A stretch of 64,000 nucleotides of DNA from Roseospirillum parvum (GCF_900100455.1 NZ_FNCV01000003.1:1-64000), one strand, 5' to 3'. Shown: positions 16,649 to 25,702, counted from the first letter of the stretch. Numbers and translations: made by a program. Notes: a model not told the origin generated them from the sequence alone.

Positions 16649-17212
16649 ATGCTGCCGATACCGGTGGACAGCGGGTTCGATGTCGCCTTCCGCCTGATCG
16701 ACAAGGCGATGGACGACGCCGAATACCTCCAGCCCCAGAAACTGCACCGCCTGCTGTTCCTGGCCCAGGCCTACTACGCGGTGGCCAACCGAGGGCGCCG
16801 CCTGATCCCCGGGGTCTTCGTCGCCGATCCCTCGGGACCGCTGGAACCGACCCTGTTCCGCGCCTTCGAAAACGGCCGCCCGCCCCTGGAACCCAAACCC
16901 CTGGCCGAACCGATCAGCCACTTCCTGGACAGCATCTGGCGCAAGTTCGGGGCCCACTCGGCCGACCACCTGACCCGCCTGCTGAAATCCCACCCCCCCT
17001 TCCAGGAAGCCGCCGCCCAAGGCCCGCGCAGCGAAATCACCCTGAAAGCCATGGTCCTCTTCTACGGCCGCAAACAAACCCCCGGCGGTACCCGCCCCGC
17101 CGGCGCCCCAGCCGTCGAAGACGTGGTCCGACCCCGCGTCATGCGCAGCCATACCGGCAAACCCGTCAACGTCACCCAATGGATGCCCAAATCCCACAAA
17201 TCCACCAAATGA
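16649..17212 (+). CDS. Panacea-domain (SocA-like) protein, orphan
   Basis: 187 residues resembling the SocA/GepA 'Panacea' domain (DUF4065): a LQPQKLHRLLFLAQAYY helix, VADPSGPLEPTLFRAF, and the later GAHSADHLTRLLKSHPPFQEA. Such domains are versatile antitoxins; Caulobacter SocA delivers the toxin SocB to ClpXP. No toxin gene is adjacent: the next gene is convergent and ChaN-like. The ATG at 16649 follows AAGGAGA. The last five codons and stop are mirrored in the convergent gene by composite palindrome B. Could be a solitary adaptor or a relic. Confidence 0.6.
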   Translation: MLPIPVDSGFDVAFRLIDKAMDDAEYLQPQKLHRLLFLAQAYYAVANRGRRLIPGVFVADPSGPLEPTLFRAFENGRPPLEPKPLAEPISHFLDSIWRKFGAHSADHLTRLLKSHPPFQEAAAQGPRSEITLKAMVLFYGRKQTPGGTRPAGAPAVEDVVRPRVMRSHTGKPVNVTQWMPKSHKSTK

Positions 17213-17509
17213 CCCCACAGCGGCGGATGCCGGCGGGCAGGTGCCGCGCACCAAGGGGGCGCTGCCCCCTTGACCCCCGCCGGGGGGACCAGGGGCCCCC
17301 CCGGACCCCCGCCGCGACTTAAAGCCGTGAAGAGGGGGGTATCCGAGCGCACGCGCTCGGATACCCCCCTCTTCACGGCTTTGACTCATGGTGGGGTCTG
17401 GGGAGGCCTCCCGGCCTCCCCAGCGGGGTTCAAAGGGGCGGAGCCCCTTTGCTGCGCAGCAGCTTGCCTGCAGGCGCCCGCCGCTGTGGGGTCATTCGGT
17501 GGATTTGCG
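17195..17509. repeat. Composite palindromic repeat, copy B, with mirrored gene ends
   Basis: The inner element (17251-17451) has left and right arms homologous to copies A and C around a perfect central hairpin (17321-17382; arms AAAGCCGTGAAGAGGGGGGT.., loop ACGC). The palindrome extends outward. 17195-17226 and the inverse of 17478-17509 match at 30 of 32 bases, covering the last five codons and stop of both convergent genes plus the first 14 untranslated bases. No independent gene is present. Confidence 0.9.
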
Positions 17510-18520
17510 TTTCATGTGGGCGCGCAGTTCGGCGCAGTGGTCGGTATCGTCGAGGCGGGGGGTGAACCAGACCACGTCGAAGGGCAGGGTGGGGGTATTG
17601 AAGCGTTCGGCGTAGTGTTCGAGGGTGGGTTTGTCGGGGCTGACTTCGAGCAGGCCGATGCTGAAGGTGGCCAGATCGGGTCGGAACCGGCGGGCGTGGT
17701 AGGGCACGGCGACGTCGCTGCGCAGGTGGCCGGTGCCGGCGATCAGGACGCCTTGGCGGCTGGGGCTGTGTTCGCGGGCGGCGATGAGGGCCTCGGCCAT
17801 GACGGCGTCGCGGGCGCGCTGGGTCTGGGCCATGGCGGGGATGGCTTTTTCGGGCATCAGGCCGCAGTGGCCGCGTCGCACGGCTTCGGCCAGATGTGCT
17901 GCCAGGTCGGCCGGCATGGGCTCGGTCAGGCCGAGGTTTTGGGCGCGGGCTTCGCCGAGGCCGGCGACGACGCCCTGGCGGGCGGTGGTGCGCAGTTGCT
18001 CGGCGGCGAGGTTGGCCGGCAGCAGGGGCAGGCGGGCCTCGAGGGCGGTGGCGAAGAGGGGGCGGTAGAGGGCGAACTCGGGCCAGCCGGTGTTGGCCCA
18101 GTCGAGCGCCTGGGCCAGGGCGTCGGGGCTTTCGGGCAGTGGGTCGGGCAGGGTCTGGTCGGGGCGGATCATTTCCACCGCCAGCCCGGGGTGGCGCCCG
18201 CGCTCGACCAGTTGGGCCAGCATCCAGGCTTGCAGGCGGTGGTGGTCGGGGTTGTCGTGGACCTCGCCGAGCAGGGCCAGATCGGCCGCCAGCAGGCGGC
18301 TGACCAGGGCCTCGGGCGAGATGGCGTGGCCTGCCGCCGGGTCCCAGATGGTGCCGACCAGCGGGTCGTCGGCATCCAGTTCGGTTTGCCAGTCGGTCCA
18401 CGGGCCGGACAGGCGGCCGTCGAAGGGGTTGGCCTGGGCGGAGGGGGCCATGGATGAAGTCATCAGCCATCCCATGAGCAGGATCAGGGCCAGGGCGGGG
18501 CGCGGCAACACTGCGGGCAT
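17492..18520 (-). CDS. ChaN-like haem-binding/iron-regulated protein
   Basis: 342 residues of the ChaN family (PF04187). A signal peptide (residues 1 to about 30, ending in SAQA) precedes the diagnostic LLGEVHDNPDHHRLQAWML, LAVEMIRPDQ and the late VLIAGTGHLRSDVAVPYHA. ChaN-like proteins bind haem at the cell surface or periplasm in iron uptake. No lipobox is evident, so it is probably periplasmic. ATG at 18520 chosen over an upstream start at 18586 because it opens the signal peptide. The C-terminal KSTE tail mirrors that of the convergent gene. Confidence 0.75.
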   Translation of the reverse strand: MPAVLPRPALALILLMGWLMTSSMAPSAQANPFDGRLSGPWTDWQTELDADDPLVGTIWDPAAGHAISPEALVSRLLAADLALLGEVHDNPDHHRLQAWMLAQLVERGRHPGLAVEMIRPDQTLPDPLPESPDALAQALDWANTGWPEFALYRPLFATALEARLPLLPANLAAEQLRTTARQGVVAGLGEARAQNLGLTEPMPADLAAHLAEAVRRGHCGLMPEKAIPAMAQTQRARDAVMAEALIAAREHSPSRQGVLIAGTGHLRSDVAVPYHARRFRPDLATFSIGLLEVSPDKPTLEHYAERFNTPTLPFDVVWFTPRLDDTDHCAELRAHMKRKSTE

Positions 18521-18566
18521 GGGGCCTCGTTTCAGGTGATTGGGTCGAATGCCCCCAAAGATCGTG

Positions 18567-20261
18567 TCAGCGATAGTAGATGGCAAGGTAGAGGCAGAGC
18601 AGCACCATCACCGCCACCGCCGCGTTGCCGACCCGCCAGGTGCGGGCCAGGGTGCCGGTCGGGCCGTGGCCGCGTTCCAGGGTGGTGAACAGGCGGGCCA
18701 GCAGGTGGCGGCCGGCCCCGGTCAGGCTGTCGTAAAGGGCGCCGATCAGGGCCAGGGCACGGCCGGCCAGCCAGGGGCCGGGGCGGCGGTACAGCCAGTC
18801 CCAGTCCAGGCTGAGGGTTTCGGTGCGCTTCATCAGCGGCAGCAGCACGAAGAAGGCCAGCCCGGCGAACAGCAGCAACTGCAACTGCTTGACCACATGG
18901 GCCGTGGTGTAGGGCACGTAGTCCACGGGGAAGGGCAGGATGGCGTACAGCGGCTGCGGGAACAGGCCCAGGCCCAGGCAGAAGGCCGAGAAGATGACCA
19001 TCGCCACCTTCATGTTCAGCGGCGGGTCCTTGGGCCTCAGGCCGCGGTCCTTCTGGAAGAAGACGAACCACGGGAACTTGATGCCGGCGTGCAGGAAGAC
19101 CCCGGCGCTGGCCGCTTCCAGGCCCATCCACACCCAGGCCATGTGCTGGTCGGCGGCGCCCTGGGCGATCATCGATTTGGAGATGAAGCCCGAGGTCAGC
19201 GGGAACGAGGAGATGGCCAGCGCCCCGATGATGCCGGCGGTGCAGGTCAGCGGCATGGAGCGGAACAGGCCGCCCAGCTCGGTGCACTTGGTGCGCCCGG
19301 TCATGTAGAACACCGAGCCGGCGCTCATCAACAGCAGGGCCTTGTAGATGATGTGGGTGAAGGCGTGGCTGGCCGCGCCATTGAGCGCCATTTCGGTGCC
19401 AATGCCCACGCCGCAGACCATGAAGCCGACCTGGTTGATGATCGAGTAGGCCAGGATGCGCCGCATGTCGTTTTCGAGCAGGGCGTAGATGATCCCGTAG
19501 AAGACCATGTACATGCCCACCCAGATTAGGATCTGGGTGCCCGGGAAGCCGGCGATCAGCACATAGACGGCGGTCTTGGTGGTGAAGGCCGAGAGGAACA
19601 CGGTGCCGGAGAAGCTGGCCTCCGGGTAGGCGTCGGGCAGCCAGGCGGTGAGCGGCGGGGCGCCGGCGTTGATCAGCACGCCGATCAGGATCAGCCAGGT
19701 GGCGACGGTTTCCGGCTGCATGGCGGTGAAGGCGATGCTGCCGGTGTCCATGATGTGGCCGATGATGCCGGCCATCAGGATCACCCCGCCCAGCAGGTGG
19801 ACCTGCAGGTAGCGCAGGCCGGCCCGGTAGGCGGCCGGGCGGGCGGCCGACCAGATCACGGTGGCCGAGGCGACGGCCATCACCTCCCAGAAGACGAACA
19901 GGCTGATCAGGTCGCCGGCGAAGGTGACGCCGATGGCGCCGCCGGCATAGACGTTGGCGGCGGCCAGCTCCCAGGTGCTTTTCTGCCGCAAGGCGAACAG
20001 GTTGCCGACCAGGGCCATGAGCGAAAAGACGGTGGCGAAGACCCGGGTCAGGTCGGTGGCCCGCAAGGGTTCCAGCACGTGCCCCAGGAAGGGCAGGGCG
20101 AGGTGGCTGCCCTCGGGGATCAGCCACACCCAGCCGAGGACCAGGGCCGGCCCGCCGACCAGCCACAGCGGGCGGGCCGGGCGCGGGATCAGCGGCAGCA
20201 GCAGGCCCAGCGCGATCAGGCCCAGGGCCGGGGGCAGGGGGAGGGCCACCTCAGGCGTCAT
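18567..20261 (-). CDS. MrpD/NuoN-like antiporter subunit (third copy)
   Basis: 564 residues, strongly hydrophobic with about 14 transmembrane helices, of the NuoL/M/N-MrpD family. Recognisable elements are LISLFVFWEVMAVASA (helix-5 glutamate), APPLTAWLPDAYPEAS, and a lysine on the helix after SAFTTKTAVYVLIAGF, part of the proton channel. It lacks Fe-S, NADH or quinone features. Last gene of the antiporter operon, overlapping the previous small gene by 11 bp. With two further homologues upstream it gives the complex three antiporter-like units. Confidence 0.8.
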   Translation of the reverse strand: MTPEVALPLPPALGLIALGLLLPLIPRPARPLWLVGGPALVLGWVWLIPEGSHLALPFLGHVLEPLRATDLTRVFATVFSLMALVGNLFALRQKSTWELAAANVYAGGAIGVTFAGDLISLFVFWEVMAVASATVIWSAARPAAYRAGLRYLQVHLLGGVILMAGIIGHIMDTGSIAFTAMQPETVATWLILIGVLINAGAPPLTAWLPDAYPEASFSGTVFLSAFTTKTAVYVLIAGFPGTQILIWVGMYMVFYGIIYALLENDMRRILAYSIINQVGFMVCGVGIGTEMALNGAASHAFTHIIYKALLLMSAGSVFYMTGRTKCTELGGLFRSMPLTCTAGIIGALAISSFPLTSGFISKSMIAQGAADQHMAWVWMGLEAASAGVFLHAGIKFPWFVFFQKDRGLRPKDPPLNMKVAMVIFSAFCLGLGLFPQPLYAILPFPVDYVPYTTAHVVKQLQLLLFAGLAFFVLLPLMKRTETLSLDWDWLYRRPGPWLAGRALALIGALYDSLTGAGRHLLARLFTTLERGHGPTGTLARTWRVGNAAVAVMVLLCLYLAIYYR

Positions 20262-20574
20262 AGTAGGTGTCCTTGCGCTTCAGGGCGTAGCCCAGGCCCT
20301 TGGCGAACAGCACCATGGCGACACAGCTGATGAACCCGTACCAGCCGTAGAAGCCGAAGGTGCCGTCGATGCCGAAATGCGGGTGGCCGTGGACGGTGAG
20401 GTCGAGCAGCACCAGCAGGGCGAGGCCGATCCCGCTGCCCCACCACAGGCGGCGGATGGTCGTCGGGCGGACCAGCCAGTGGCGCTCGGCTTCCGGGCGC
20501 TCGTGGTCGGGGGTGACGGTGGGCGGCGGCTGGCCGCACTCGGGCAGGGGGGTGGTTGCGGGCGTCTGGCTCAT
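20251..20574 (-). CDS. Small two-helix membrane subunit of the antiporter operon
   Basis: 107 residues. A Pro/Thr-rich hydrophilic N-terminus is followed by two predicted transmembrane helices (about 44-60 and 72-92) and a basic C-terminus (KGLGYALKRKDTYYDA). It overlaps both neighbours (ATGA with the upstream gene, 11 bp downstream), so it is translated with the antiporter. No Mrp subunit of known type matches; it recalls uncharacterised accessory proteins in proteobacterial Mrp-like clusters. Confidence 0.65.
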   Translation of the reverse strand: MSQTPATTPLPECGQPPPTVTPDHERPEAERHWLVRPTTIRRLWWGSGIGLALLVLLDLTVHGHPHFGIDGTFGFYGWYGFISCVAMVLFAKGLGYALKRKDTYYDA

Positions 20575-22040
20575 GGGGTGGCTCCGACCAGGGCCAGGGC
20601 GAGATCGAGCACCGGGCGCGGGAACAGGAACAGCAGCACCGTCAGGCCGGCGGTGGTGGTCAGCGCGGCGACGATCGGCCACGGGGCCTCGCCATGCGGC
20701 GGGTGGTGGGCGTCGTCCGGTGGTGGGGCGCGGAAGAAGGCGGCGTAGACGATGGGCAGGAAGTAGGCCGCGTTGAGCAGGGTGGAGAGCACGATCACCC
20801 CCACCGCGACCCACTGTTCGGTCGCCCAGGCGCCGCTCAGCATGAACCACTTGGAGAGGAAGCCGGCGGTTGGCGGCACCCCGACCATGGACAGCGCCCC
20901 GATGGCGAAGGCGCCCATGGTCCACGGCATGCGCCGGCCGATGCCGTCAAGCTGGCTGACCTGGGTCTTGTGGGCGGCGGTGTAGATCGAGCCGGCGGCG
21001 AAGAACAGGGTGATCTTGCCCACCGCGTGGGCGGCGATGTGCAGGGCCGCGCCAGCGACGCTCAAGGGGGCCAGGATGGCCGCCGCCAGGATCACGTAGG
21101 AGAGCTGGCTGATGGTCGAGTAGGCCAGCCGGCGCTTCAGGTTATCCTGTTTGAGGGCGATCAGCGAGGCGATCAGGATGGTCGCCCCGGCGGCATAAAG
21201 CAGCCAGTCGGCACTGGGCGAGGCGTTCAGCAGGTCGAGGCCGAAGATGTAGACGATCACCTTGACCACGCTGAACACGCCTGCCTTGACCACCGCCACG
21301 GCGTGCAGCAGGGCCGAGACCGGGGTCGGCGCGACCATCGCCGCCGGCAGCCAGCGGTGGATCGGCATCAAGGCGGCCTTGCCGATGCCGTACATGAACA
21401 GGAACAGCAAAAGCCCGACCTCGGGCTCGTCCACGTGGCCGGCCAGGATGCCGCCGGGGGTGAAGTCCATGCGCCCGGTGGCCTGCCACGTCCAGACGAT
21501 GGCCAGCAGCAGAAAGCCGATCGAGGTGGACATCAGGATGCCCAGGTAGACCCGCCCCGCCTCGCGCGCCTCGGCCCCGCCCTTGTGGGTGACCAGGGGG
21601 TAGGTGGACAGGGTCAGCGCCTCGTAGAACAGGAACAGGGTGAACAGGTTGTCGGCCAGCGCGATGCCCATGGCGAAGCTGATGGCCAGCCCGAAGCAGA
21701 CGTAGAAGCGGGTCTGGTGGGCCTCGTTGTTGCCCCGCATGTAGCCGATGGAATAGACGCTGTTGACGATCCACAGGCCACTGGCGACCAGGGCGAAGAT
21801 CAGCCCCAGGGGCTCCACCGACAGGGCCAGCGGCACTCCGGGCATGACCGCAAGCTCGACCGGCGAGACGGTTCCGCCGCCCAGGCTGTGGGCCAACAGG
21901 CGCAAAACCTGCCAGAACAGCAGGCCGGCGGTGACCAAGGTCACCGTCTCGCGCTGGGTGGGCTTGCCGGCGCTGAGCGCGATGAGCAGGGCGCCGGCCA
22001 GCGGGGTGGCGACGATCAGCAGCAGCGGATGGATGATCAT
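20571..22040 (-). CDS. MrpD/NuoM-like antiporter subunit (second copy)
   Basis: 489 residues and about 14 transmembrane helices. Visible family elements are LFTLFLFYEALTLSTYPLV (helix-5 glutamate), PIHRWLPAAMVAPTPVSALL, HAVAVVKAGVFSVVKV (channel lysine) and LKRRLAYSTISQLSYV. It should form one proton or sodium half-channel pathway of the complex. Overlaps the preceding gene by an ATGA junction. Confidence 0.82.
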   Translation of the reverse strand: MIIHPLLLIVATPLAGALLIALSAGKPTQRETVTLVTAGLLFWQVLRLLAHSLGGGTVSPVELAVMPGVPLALSVEPLGLIFALVASGLWIVNSVYSIGYMRGNNEAHQTRFYVCFGLAISFAMGIALADNLFTLFLFYEALTLSTYPLVTHKGGAEAREAGRVYLGILMSTSIGFLLLAIVWTWQATGRMDFTPGGILAGHVDEPEVGLLLFLFMYGIGKAALMPIHRWLPAAMVAPTPVSALLHAVAVVKAGVFSVVKVIVYIFGLDLLNASPSADWLLYAAGATILIASLIALKQDNLKRRLAYSTISQLSYVILAAAILAPLSVAGAALHIAAHAVGKITLFFAAGSIYTAAHKTQVSQLDGIGRRMPWTMGAFAIGALSMVGVPPTAGFLSKWFMLSGAWATEQWVAVGVIVLSTLLNAAYFLPIVYAAFFRAPPPDDAHHPPHGEAPWPIVAALTTTAGLTVLLFLFPRPVLDLALALVGATP

Positions 22041-23638
22041 GCCCCGCCCTCCAGCAGGGTGCGGGTGGCGGTCTCGGCGATCCCCACCGGGCCCGAGGCG
22101 TCAAGGCCGAAGTAGATGCAGGCCAGGGCGACCAGCCACAGCGGCAGGCGCAGCGACAGCGGGGCCTCGGCGATTTCCGGGCCGCCCTCGGGGACGGGGC
22201 GGAAGTAGGCCGCCTCGATCATCTTCCAGACATAGACCACGGCGAGCAGCGAGGTGAACAGGATGAGGCCGGCGACCAGCCACAATTGCTGGGCCAGGGC
22301 GGCCTGGAGCAGCATCCACTTGGAGACGAAGCCGACCGTGCCCGGCACGCCGATCAGGCTCAGGCCGGCGATGACGAAGGCGGCCATGGTCCACGGCATG
22401 CGCTTGCCGGCCCCGGCCAGGGCCGCCATGTGGGCGCTGCCGGTGCGCCAGACCACGGCGCCGACGGCCAGGAACAGGGCGAACTTGATCAGCGCGTGGT
22501 TGAAGACGTGGATCAGCCCGGCGCTCAAGCCGGCCGGACTGGCCAGCCCGACGCCGAGCAGCATGTAGCCCACCTGGGCCACCGAGGAATAGGCCAGCAG
22601 GCGCTTGGCGTCCTCCTGGTAGATCGCCGACAGCGAGGCGACCACCACCCCGGCCAGGGCCAGCACGCAGATCAGGGTGCCGGCGCTCAGGCCCAGCGGC
22701 CCTTCGAGAACCAGCAGCCCGGTGCCCCCGAAGACGGTGAACACGAAGCGCACCAGCACATAGATCGACACCTTGGTGGCGGTCGCGGCAAGGAACGCGG
22801 TGACCACCGAGGGCGCATAGGCATAGGCGTTGGGCAGCCACAGGTGCAGCGGGAACAGGGCGGCCTTCAGCGACAGCCCGACGGCCAGGAAGGCGATCGC
22901 CATCTGCACCGTCGTGGTGTCCATCTGGGCCGGCACCAGGGTCGCCAGATCGGCCATGTTGAGGCTGCCCGTCATCATGTACAGAAGGCCGATGCCGATG
23001 ACGTAGAAGGTGGCGCCGATGGTGCCCAGGATCAGGTAGTTGAAGGCGGCGGTGAAGGCCCGCCGGGTGCTGCCCAGACCAATCAGCGCGTAGGAGCTGA
23101 GCGAGCTGATCTCCAGGAACACGAAGACGTTGAACACGTCCCCGCTGATGCACATGCCAAGCAGGCCGGTCAGGCACAGCAGCATCAGGGAATAGAACAG
23201 GCTGGCCCGGGCGGGCGGGATCTCGCGCGCCACGCTGGCCCGGGCATAAAGCAGGCTCACCGCGCCGATGCCGGCGACCAGGACCAGCATGCCGGCGCTC
23301 AAAGTGTCGATGCGGTACTCGATGCCCCACGGCCCGGCCCAGCCGCCGACGGCATAGACGATCGGCCCGCTGTCCAGCACCCGGGCCAGCAGGCCGCCGG
23401 TGACGGCCAGGGTGGTCAGCCCGGCCAGGGCGGCAAGGCTCCAGGCCAGGGCGGGGCGGATCATCAGGGCGACCAGTGGCGCGGCAAGCAGCGGCACCAC
23501 GATGGCCAGGGCCGGCAGGTTGTCGCCCAACAGGCTGAGCGAGGGGGTTGCGGCGTGGGCCGCGTGTTGGGCCGTGTGGGTGGCGCTTTCGGTGACGCCG
23601 TGGGCGGCGGCTTCGGCAACCTTCAACAACTGGCTCAT
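22037..23638 (-). CDS. mrpD: MrpD-like antiporter subunit (first copy)
   Basis: 533 residues, about 14 transmembrane helices. It has a His/Ala-rich N-terminal tail and then the MrpD pattern: SGDVFNVFVFLEISSLSSYA, LFPLHLWLPNAYAYAPSVV, FLAATATKVSIYVLVR (channel lysine) and AKRLLAYSSVAQVGYML. Its position directly after the mrpC-like gene matches the D position of Mrp operons. ATGA overlap with mrpC upstream. Confidence 0.82.
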   Translation of the reverse strand: MSQLLKVAEAAAHGVTESATHTAQHAAHAATPSLSLLGDNLPALAIVVPLLAAPLVALMIRPALAWSLAALAGLTTLAVTGGLLARVLDSGPIVYAVGGWAGPWGIEYRIDTLSAGMLVLVAGIGAVSLLYARASVAREIPPARASLFYSLMLLCLTGLLGMCISGDVFNVFVFLEISSLSSYALIGLGSTRRAFTAAFNYLILGTIGATFYVIGIGLLYMMTGSLNMADLATLVPAQMDTTTVQMAIAFLAVGLSLKAALFPLHLWLPNAYAYAPSVVTAFLAATATKVSIYVLVRFVFTVFGGTGLLVLEGPLGLSAGTLICVLALAGVVVASLSAIYQEDAKRLLAYSSVAQVGYMLLGVGLASPAGLSAGLIHVFNHALIKFALFLAVGAVVWRTGSAHMAALAGAGKRMPWTMAAFVIAGLSLIGVPGTVGFVSKWMLLQAALAQQLWLVAGLILFTSLLAVVYVWKMIEAAYFRPVPEGGPEIAEAPLSLRLPLWLVALACIYFGLDASGPVGIAETATRTLLEGGA

Positions 23639-24021
23639 CGGTCGTCCTCGCCGTGCTCGATGGCCAGGATCTCATCCTCCTCGATGGTCCCGTAGGCTTC
23701 CTTGATGCGCACCACCAGGGCCAGCCCGAGCGCCGTGGTCGCCACCCCGACCACGATGGCGGTCAGGATCAGCACGTGCGGCAGCGGGTTGGAGTAGGTC
23801 CGGCCCAGCGCCTGATCGAGGATCGGCGCGGTGCCGCCGTCGATCTTGCCCATCGAGATGTAGAGCATGAAGACCGAGGTCTGGAAGATGTTCAGGCCGA
23901 TGATCTTCTTGACCAGATTGCCGCGGTCGATGACCACGTAAAGCCCGGTCATCATCAGCCCGATGACGATCCAGTAGTTGCCATGGGCCAACAGCGCCCC
24001 GCTTAAAGTCTCGATGCTCAT
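23635..24021 (-). CDS. mrpC: Antiporter subunit C (MrpC/NuoK-like)
   Basis: 128 residues, three transmembrane helices. The segments NLVKKIIGLNIFQTSVFML and PLPHVLILTAIVVGVATTALG are typical of MrpC/NuoK, including the conserved region carrying membrane-embedded acidic or amide residues. Ends in an acidic tail (EEDEILAIEHGEDDR). It overlaps mrpD by ATGA. Confidence 0.88.
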   Translation of the reverse strand: MSIETLSGALLAHGNYWIVIGLMMTGLYVVIDRGNLVKKIIGLNIFQTSVFMLYISMGKIDGGTAPILDQALGRTYSNPLPHVLILTAIVVGVATTALGLALVVRIKEAYGTIEEDEILAIEHGEDDR

Positions 24022-24027
24022 CGGGGC

Positions 24028-24444
24028 CTACCGCTTGCGACCGGCGAAGGAGAGGAAGATCAGGCTCATGATGGCGAACACGGTCATCCCGACGCCCAGC
24101 TCGACCAGCAGGATGCCGTAATGCTGGCCGTGGTGCGGGTCGTGGGCCATCACCGAATAGTCGAGGAAGGCGCCGCCCAGCAGCATGTCGACCACGCCGA
24201 CGCCGGCGTACAGCAGCACCCCGCTGGCGGCCAGGGCGCGCAGCACCGGCAGGGGCAGCACCTTTTCGGTCCGCGCCCGGCCGAACAGCAGGGCGTAGAG
24301 GATCACCGCGGCGGCGAAGATCACCCCGGCCTGGAACCCACCGCCCGGTCCGAAGTCGCCATGGAACTGCACATAAAGCGCGAACAACATGATGGGCGGA
24401 ATGAAGAACTTGGCGGTAACCCGCAGAATCGAATGGCGTTTCAT
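24028..24444 (-). CDS. mrpB: Antiporter subunit B (MrpB/MbhF-like)
   Basis: 138 residues, four transmembrane helices. YVQFHGDFGPGGGFQAGVI is the signature of MrpB and of MbhF in membrane-bound hydrogenases; LLVELGVGMTVFAIM near the end also fits. Overlaps the preceding DUF4040 gene by ATGA. Confidence 0.88.
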   Translation of the reverse strand: MKRHSILRVTAKFFIPPIMLFALYVQFHGDFGPGGGFQAGVIFAAAVILYALLFGRARTEKVLPLPVLRALAASGVLLYAGVGVVDMLLGGAFLDYSVMAHDPHHGQHYGILLVELGVGMTVFAIMSLIFLSFAGRKR

Positions 24445-25016
24445 CGCCCGTCCTCCGCCTCCGGCCCGGGGTCCTCAAGGTCGCGCCGACGGTCCCGGCC
24501 GACCACCCCCAGCAGGATCAGCACCGCCATGCCGGCGGTGAAGATGACCGTCGTCTCGCCCAGGGTGTCGTAGCCGCGATAGGAGGCCAGCACCGAGGTC
24601 ACCACGTTGGGCAGCCCCACCTCGCGCCCCGATTCCTCCAGGTAGCGGTTGGCCACATGCTTGTGGATCGGCGCCTGCCCGTCGCCGAAGGCCGGCATGT
24701 CGGCGGTGCCATAGAGCAACGCCGCTCCGGTCACCACCACGGCGACCAGGGCAAGCCGCGAGCGTCGCGACGGGGTCTGGCTGGTGCGGCCGATCAGGGC
24801 CAGGGTGCCGAGCGCCAGCACGGTGGAGACGCCGGCCCCCACGGCGGCCTCGGTGAAGGCCACGTCGACCGCGTCCAGCACCACGAACAGGGCGGCCGAG
24901 GTCAGGCTGTAGATGCCGCTCAGCATGACCACGGCGAACAGGTTGTTCAGCCGCACGATGGCCAGCGCGGTGACCATCAGAAAAACCAGCAGCACAAGGT
25001 CGATGAAGGCGGACAT
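24441..25016 (-). CDS. DUF4040 / MbhD-MbhE-like antiporter subunit
   Basis: 191 residues. The N-terminal half (LAIVRLNNLFAVVMLSGIYS, VDVAFTEAAVGAGVSTVLAL) is the DUF4040 domain that equals MbhD and the C-terminal part of MrpA. The C-terminal half (VTSVLASYRGYDTLGETTVIF) equals MbhE. So the MrpA C-terminus exists here as a separate protein with the D and E parts fused, and no full-length MrpA is encoded. Located exactly where MbhD/E lie in Mbh operons, between G and B type subunits. Confidence 0.82.
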   Translation of the reverse strand: MSAFIDLVLLVFLMVTALAIVRLNNLFAVVMLSGIYSLTSAALFVVLDAVDVAFTEAAVGAGVSTVLALGTLALIGRTSQTPSRRSRLALVAVVVTGAALLYGTADMPAFGDGQAPIHKHVANRYLEESGREVGLPNVVTSVLASYRGYDTLGETTVIFTAGMAVLILLGVVGRDRRRDLEDPGPEAEDGR

Positions 25017-25021
25017 GGCGC

Positions 25022-25390
25022 TCAGTGCTGCTCCGGATCCAGGTGGTGGGTCACGCCCGGACGCGGCCGGCCGTTTTCAAGGTCGCCCTCGCCGAGCGGC
25101 TTGAGGCCCTCGGTGAAGGCGGCGTTGGCCAGCGCGTGGGTGGCCACCGGGCTGGTGAACAGCAGGAAGACGGCGATCAGCAGAAGCTTCACCGCGACCA
25201 GGGTGGGGCCGGCCTGCACGGCCATGCCGACCAGCATCAGATCGGCCCCCAGGGTGTCGATCATGCCGGCGGCGTGCAGGCGGGTGTAGAAGTCGGGCAG
25301 GCGCACGATGCCGATGCCGCCGATCAGGATGAAGGCCCCGCCGCCCAGGATCAGGGTCCAGCTCAGCACGTCCAGGACAAGGTCAAGCAT
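25022..25390 (-). CDS. mrpG: Antiporter subunit G (MrpG)
   Basis: 122 residues, three transmembrane helices. IGGIGIVRLPDFYTRLHAAG followed by DTLGADLMLVG is the MrpG/MnhG signature. The hydrophilic C-terminus after the third helix is longer than in many homologues. ATG at 25390, 11 bp past the mrpF stop. Confidence 0.88.
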   Translation of the reverse strand: MLDLVLDVLSWTLILGGGAFILIGGIGIVRLPDFYTRLHAAGMIDTLGADLMLVGMAVQAGPTLVAVKLLLIAVFLLFTSPVATHALANAAFTEGLKPLGEGDLENGRPRPGVTHHLDPEQH

Positions 25391-25401
25391 TCGGCTTCCC
25401 C

Positions 25402-25689
25402 CTAGACGTCGCCGATGTCGCCACCGCCGGCGGTGTCGCCGAGGGTGGAGAACTTGAAGAACTTCAGCACCGCGATGGTCCCGATGAAATTGATCAGGGC
25501 ATAGACCAGGGCGATGTCGAGGAATTCCGGCCGCCCGTCGAGGAACCCCAGCAGGCCGATCAGCAGCACGATCTTGGTGCCGAAGCTGTTGACCGCCAGA
25601 ATGCGGTCCCACACCGTCGGCCCGACCAGGGCGCGGGCCAGGGTCATGGCCATGGTGACCAATACGGCAAGGGTTCCGGCGGTGAACAT
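25402..25689 (-). CDS. mrpF: Antiporter subunit F (MrpF)
   Basis: 95 residues, three transmembrane helices. ALVGPTVWDRILAVNSFGTK and LDIALVYALINFIGTIAVLK are diagnostic for MrpF/MnhF. Sits between the E- and G-type genes with short gaps, as in canonical Mrp operons. Confidence 0.9.
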   Translation of the reverse strand: MFTAGTLAVLVTMAMTLARALVGPTVWDRILAVNSFGTKIVLLIGLLGFLDGRPEFLDIALVYALINFIGTIAVLKFFKFSTLGDTAGGGDIGDV

Positions 25690-25702
25690 CTAGGGCGACC
25701 CT

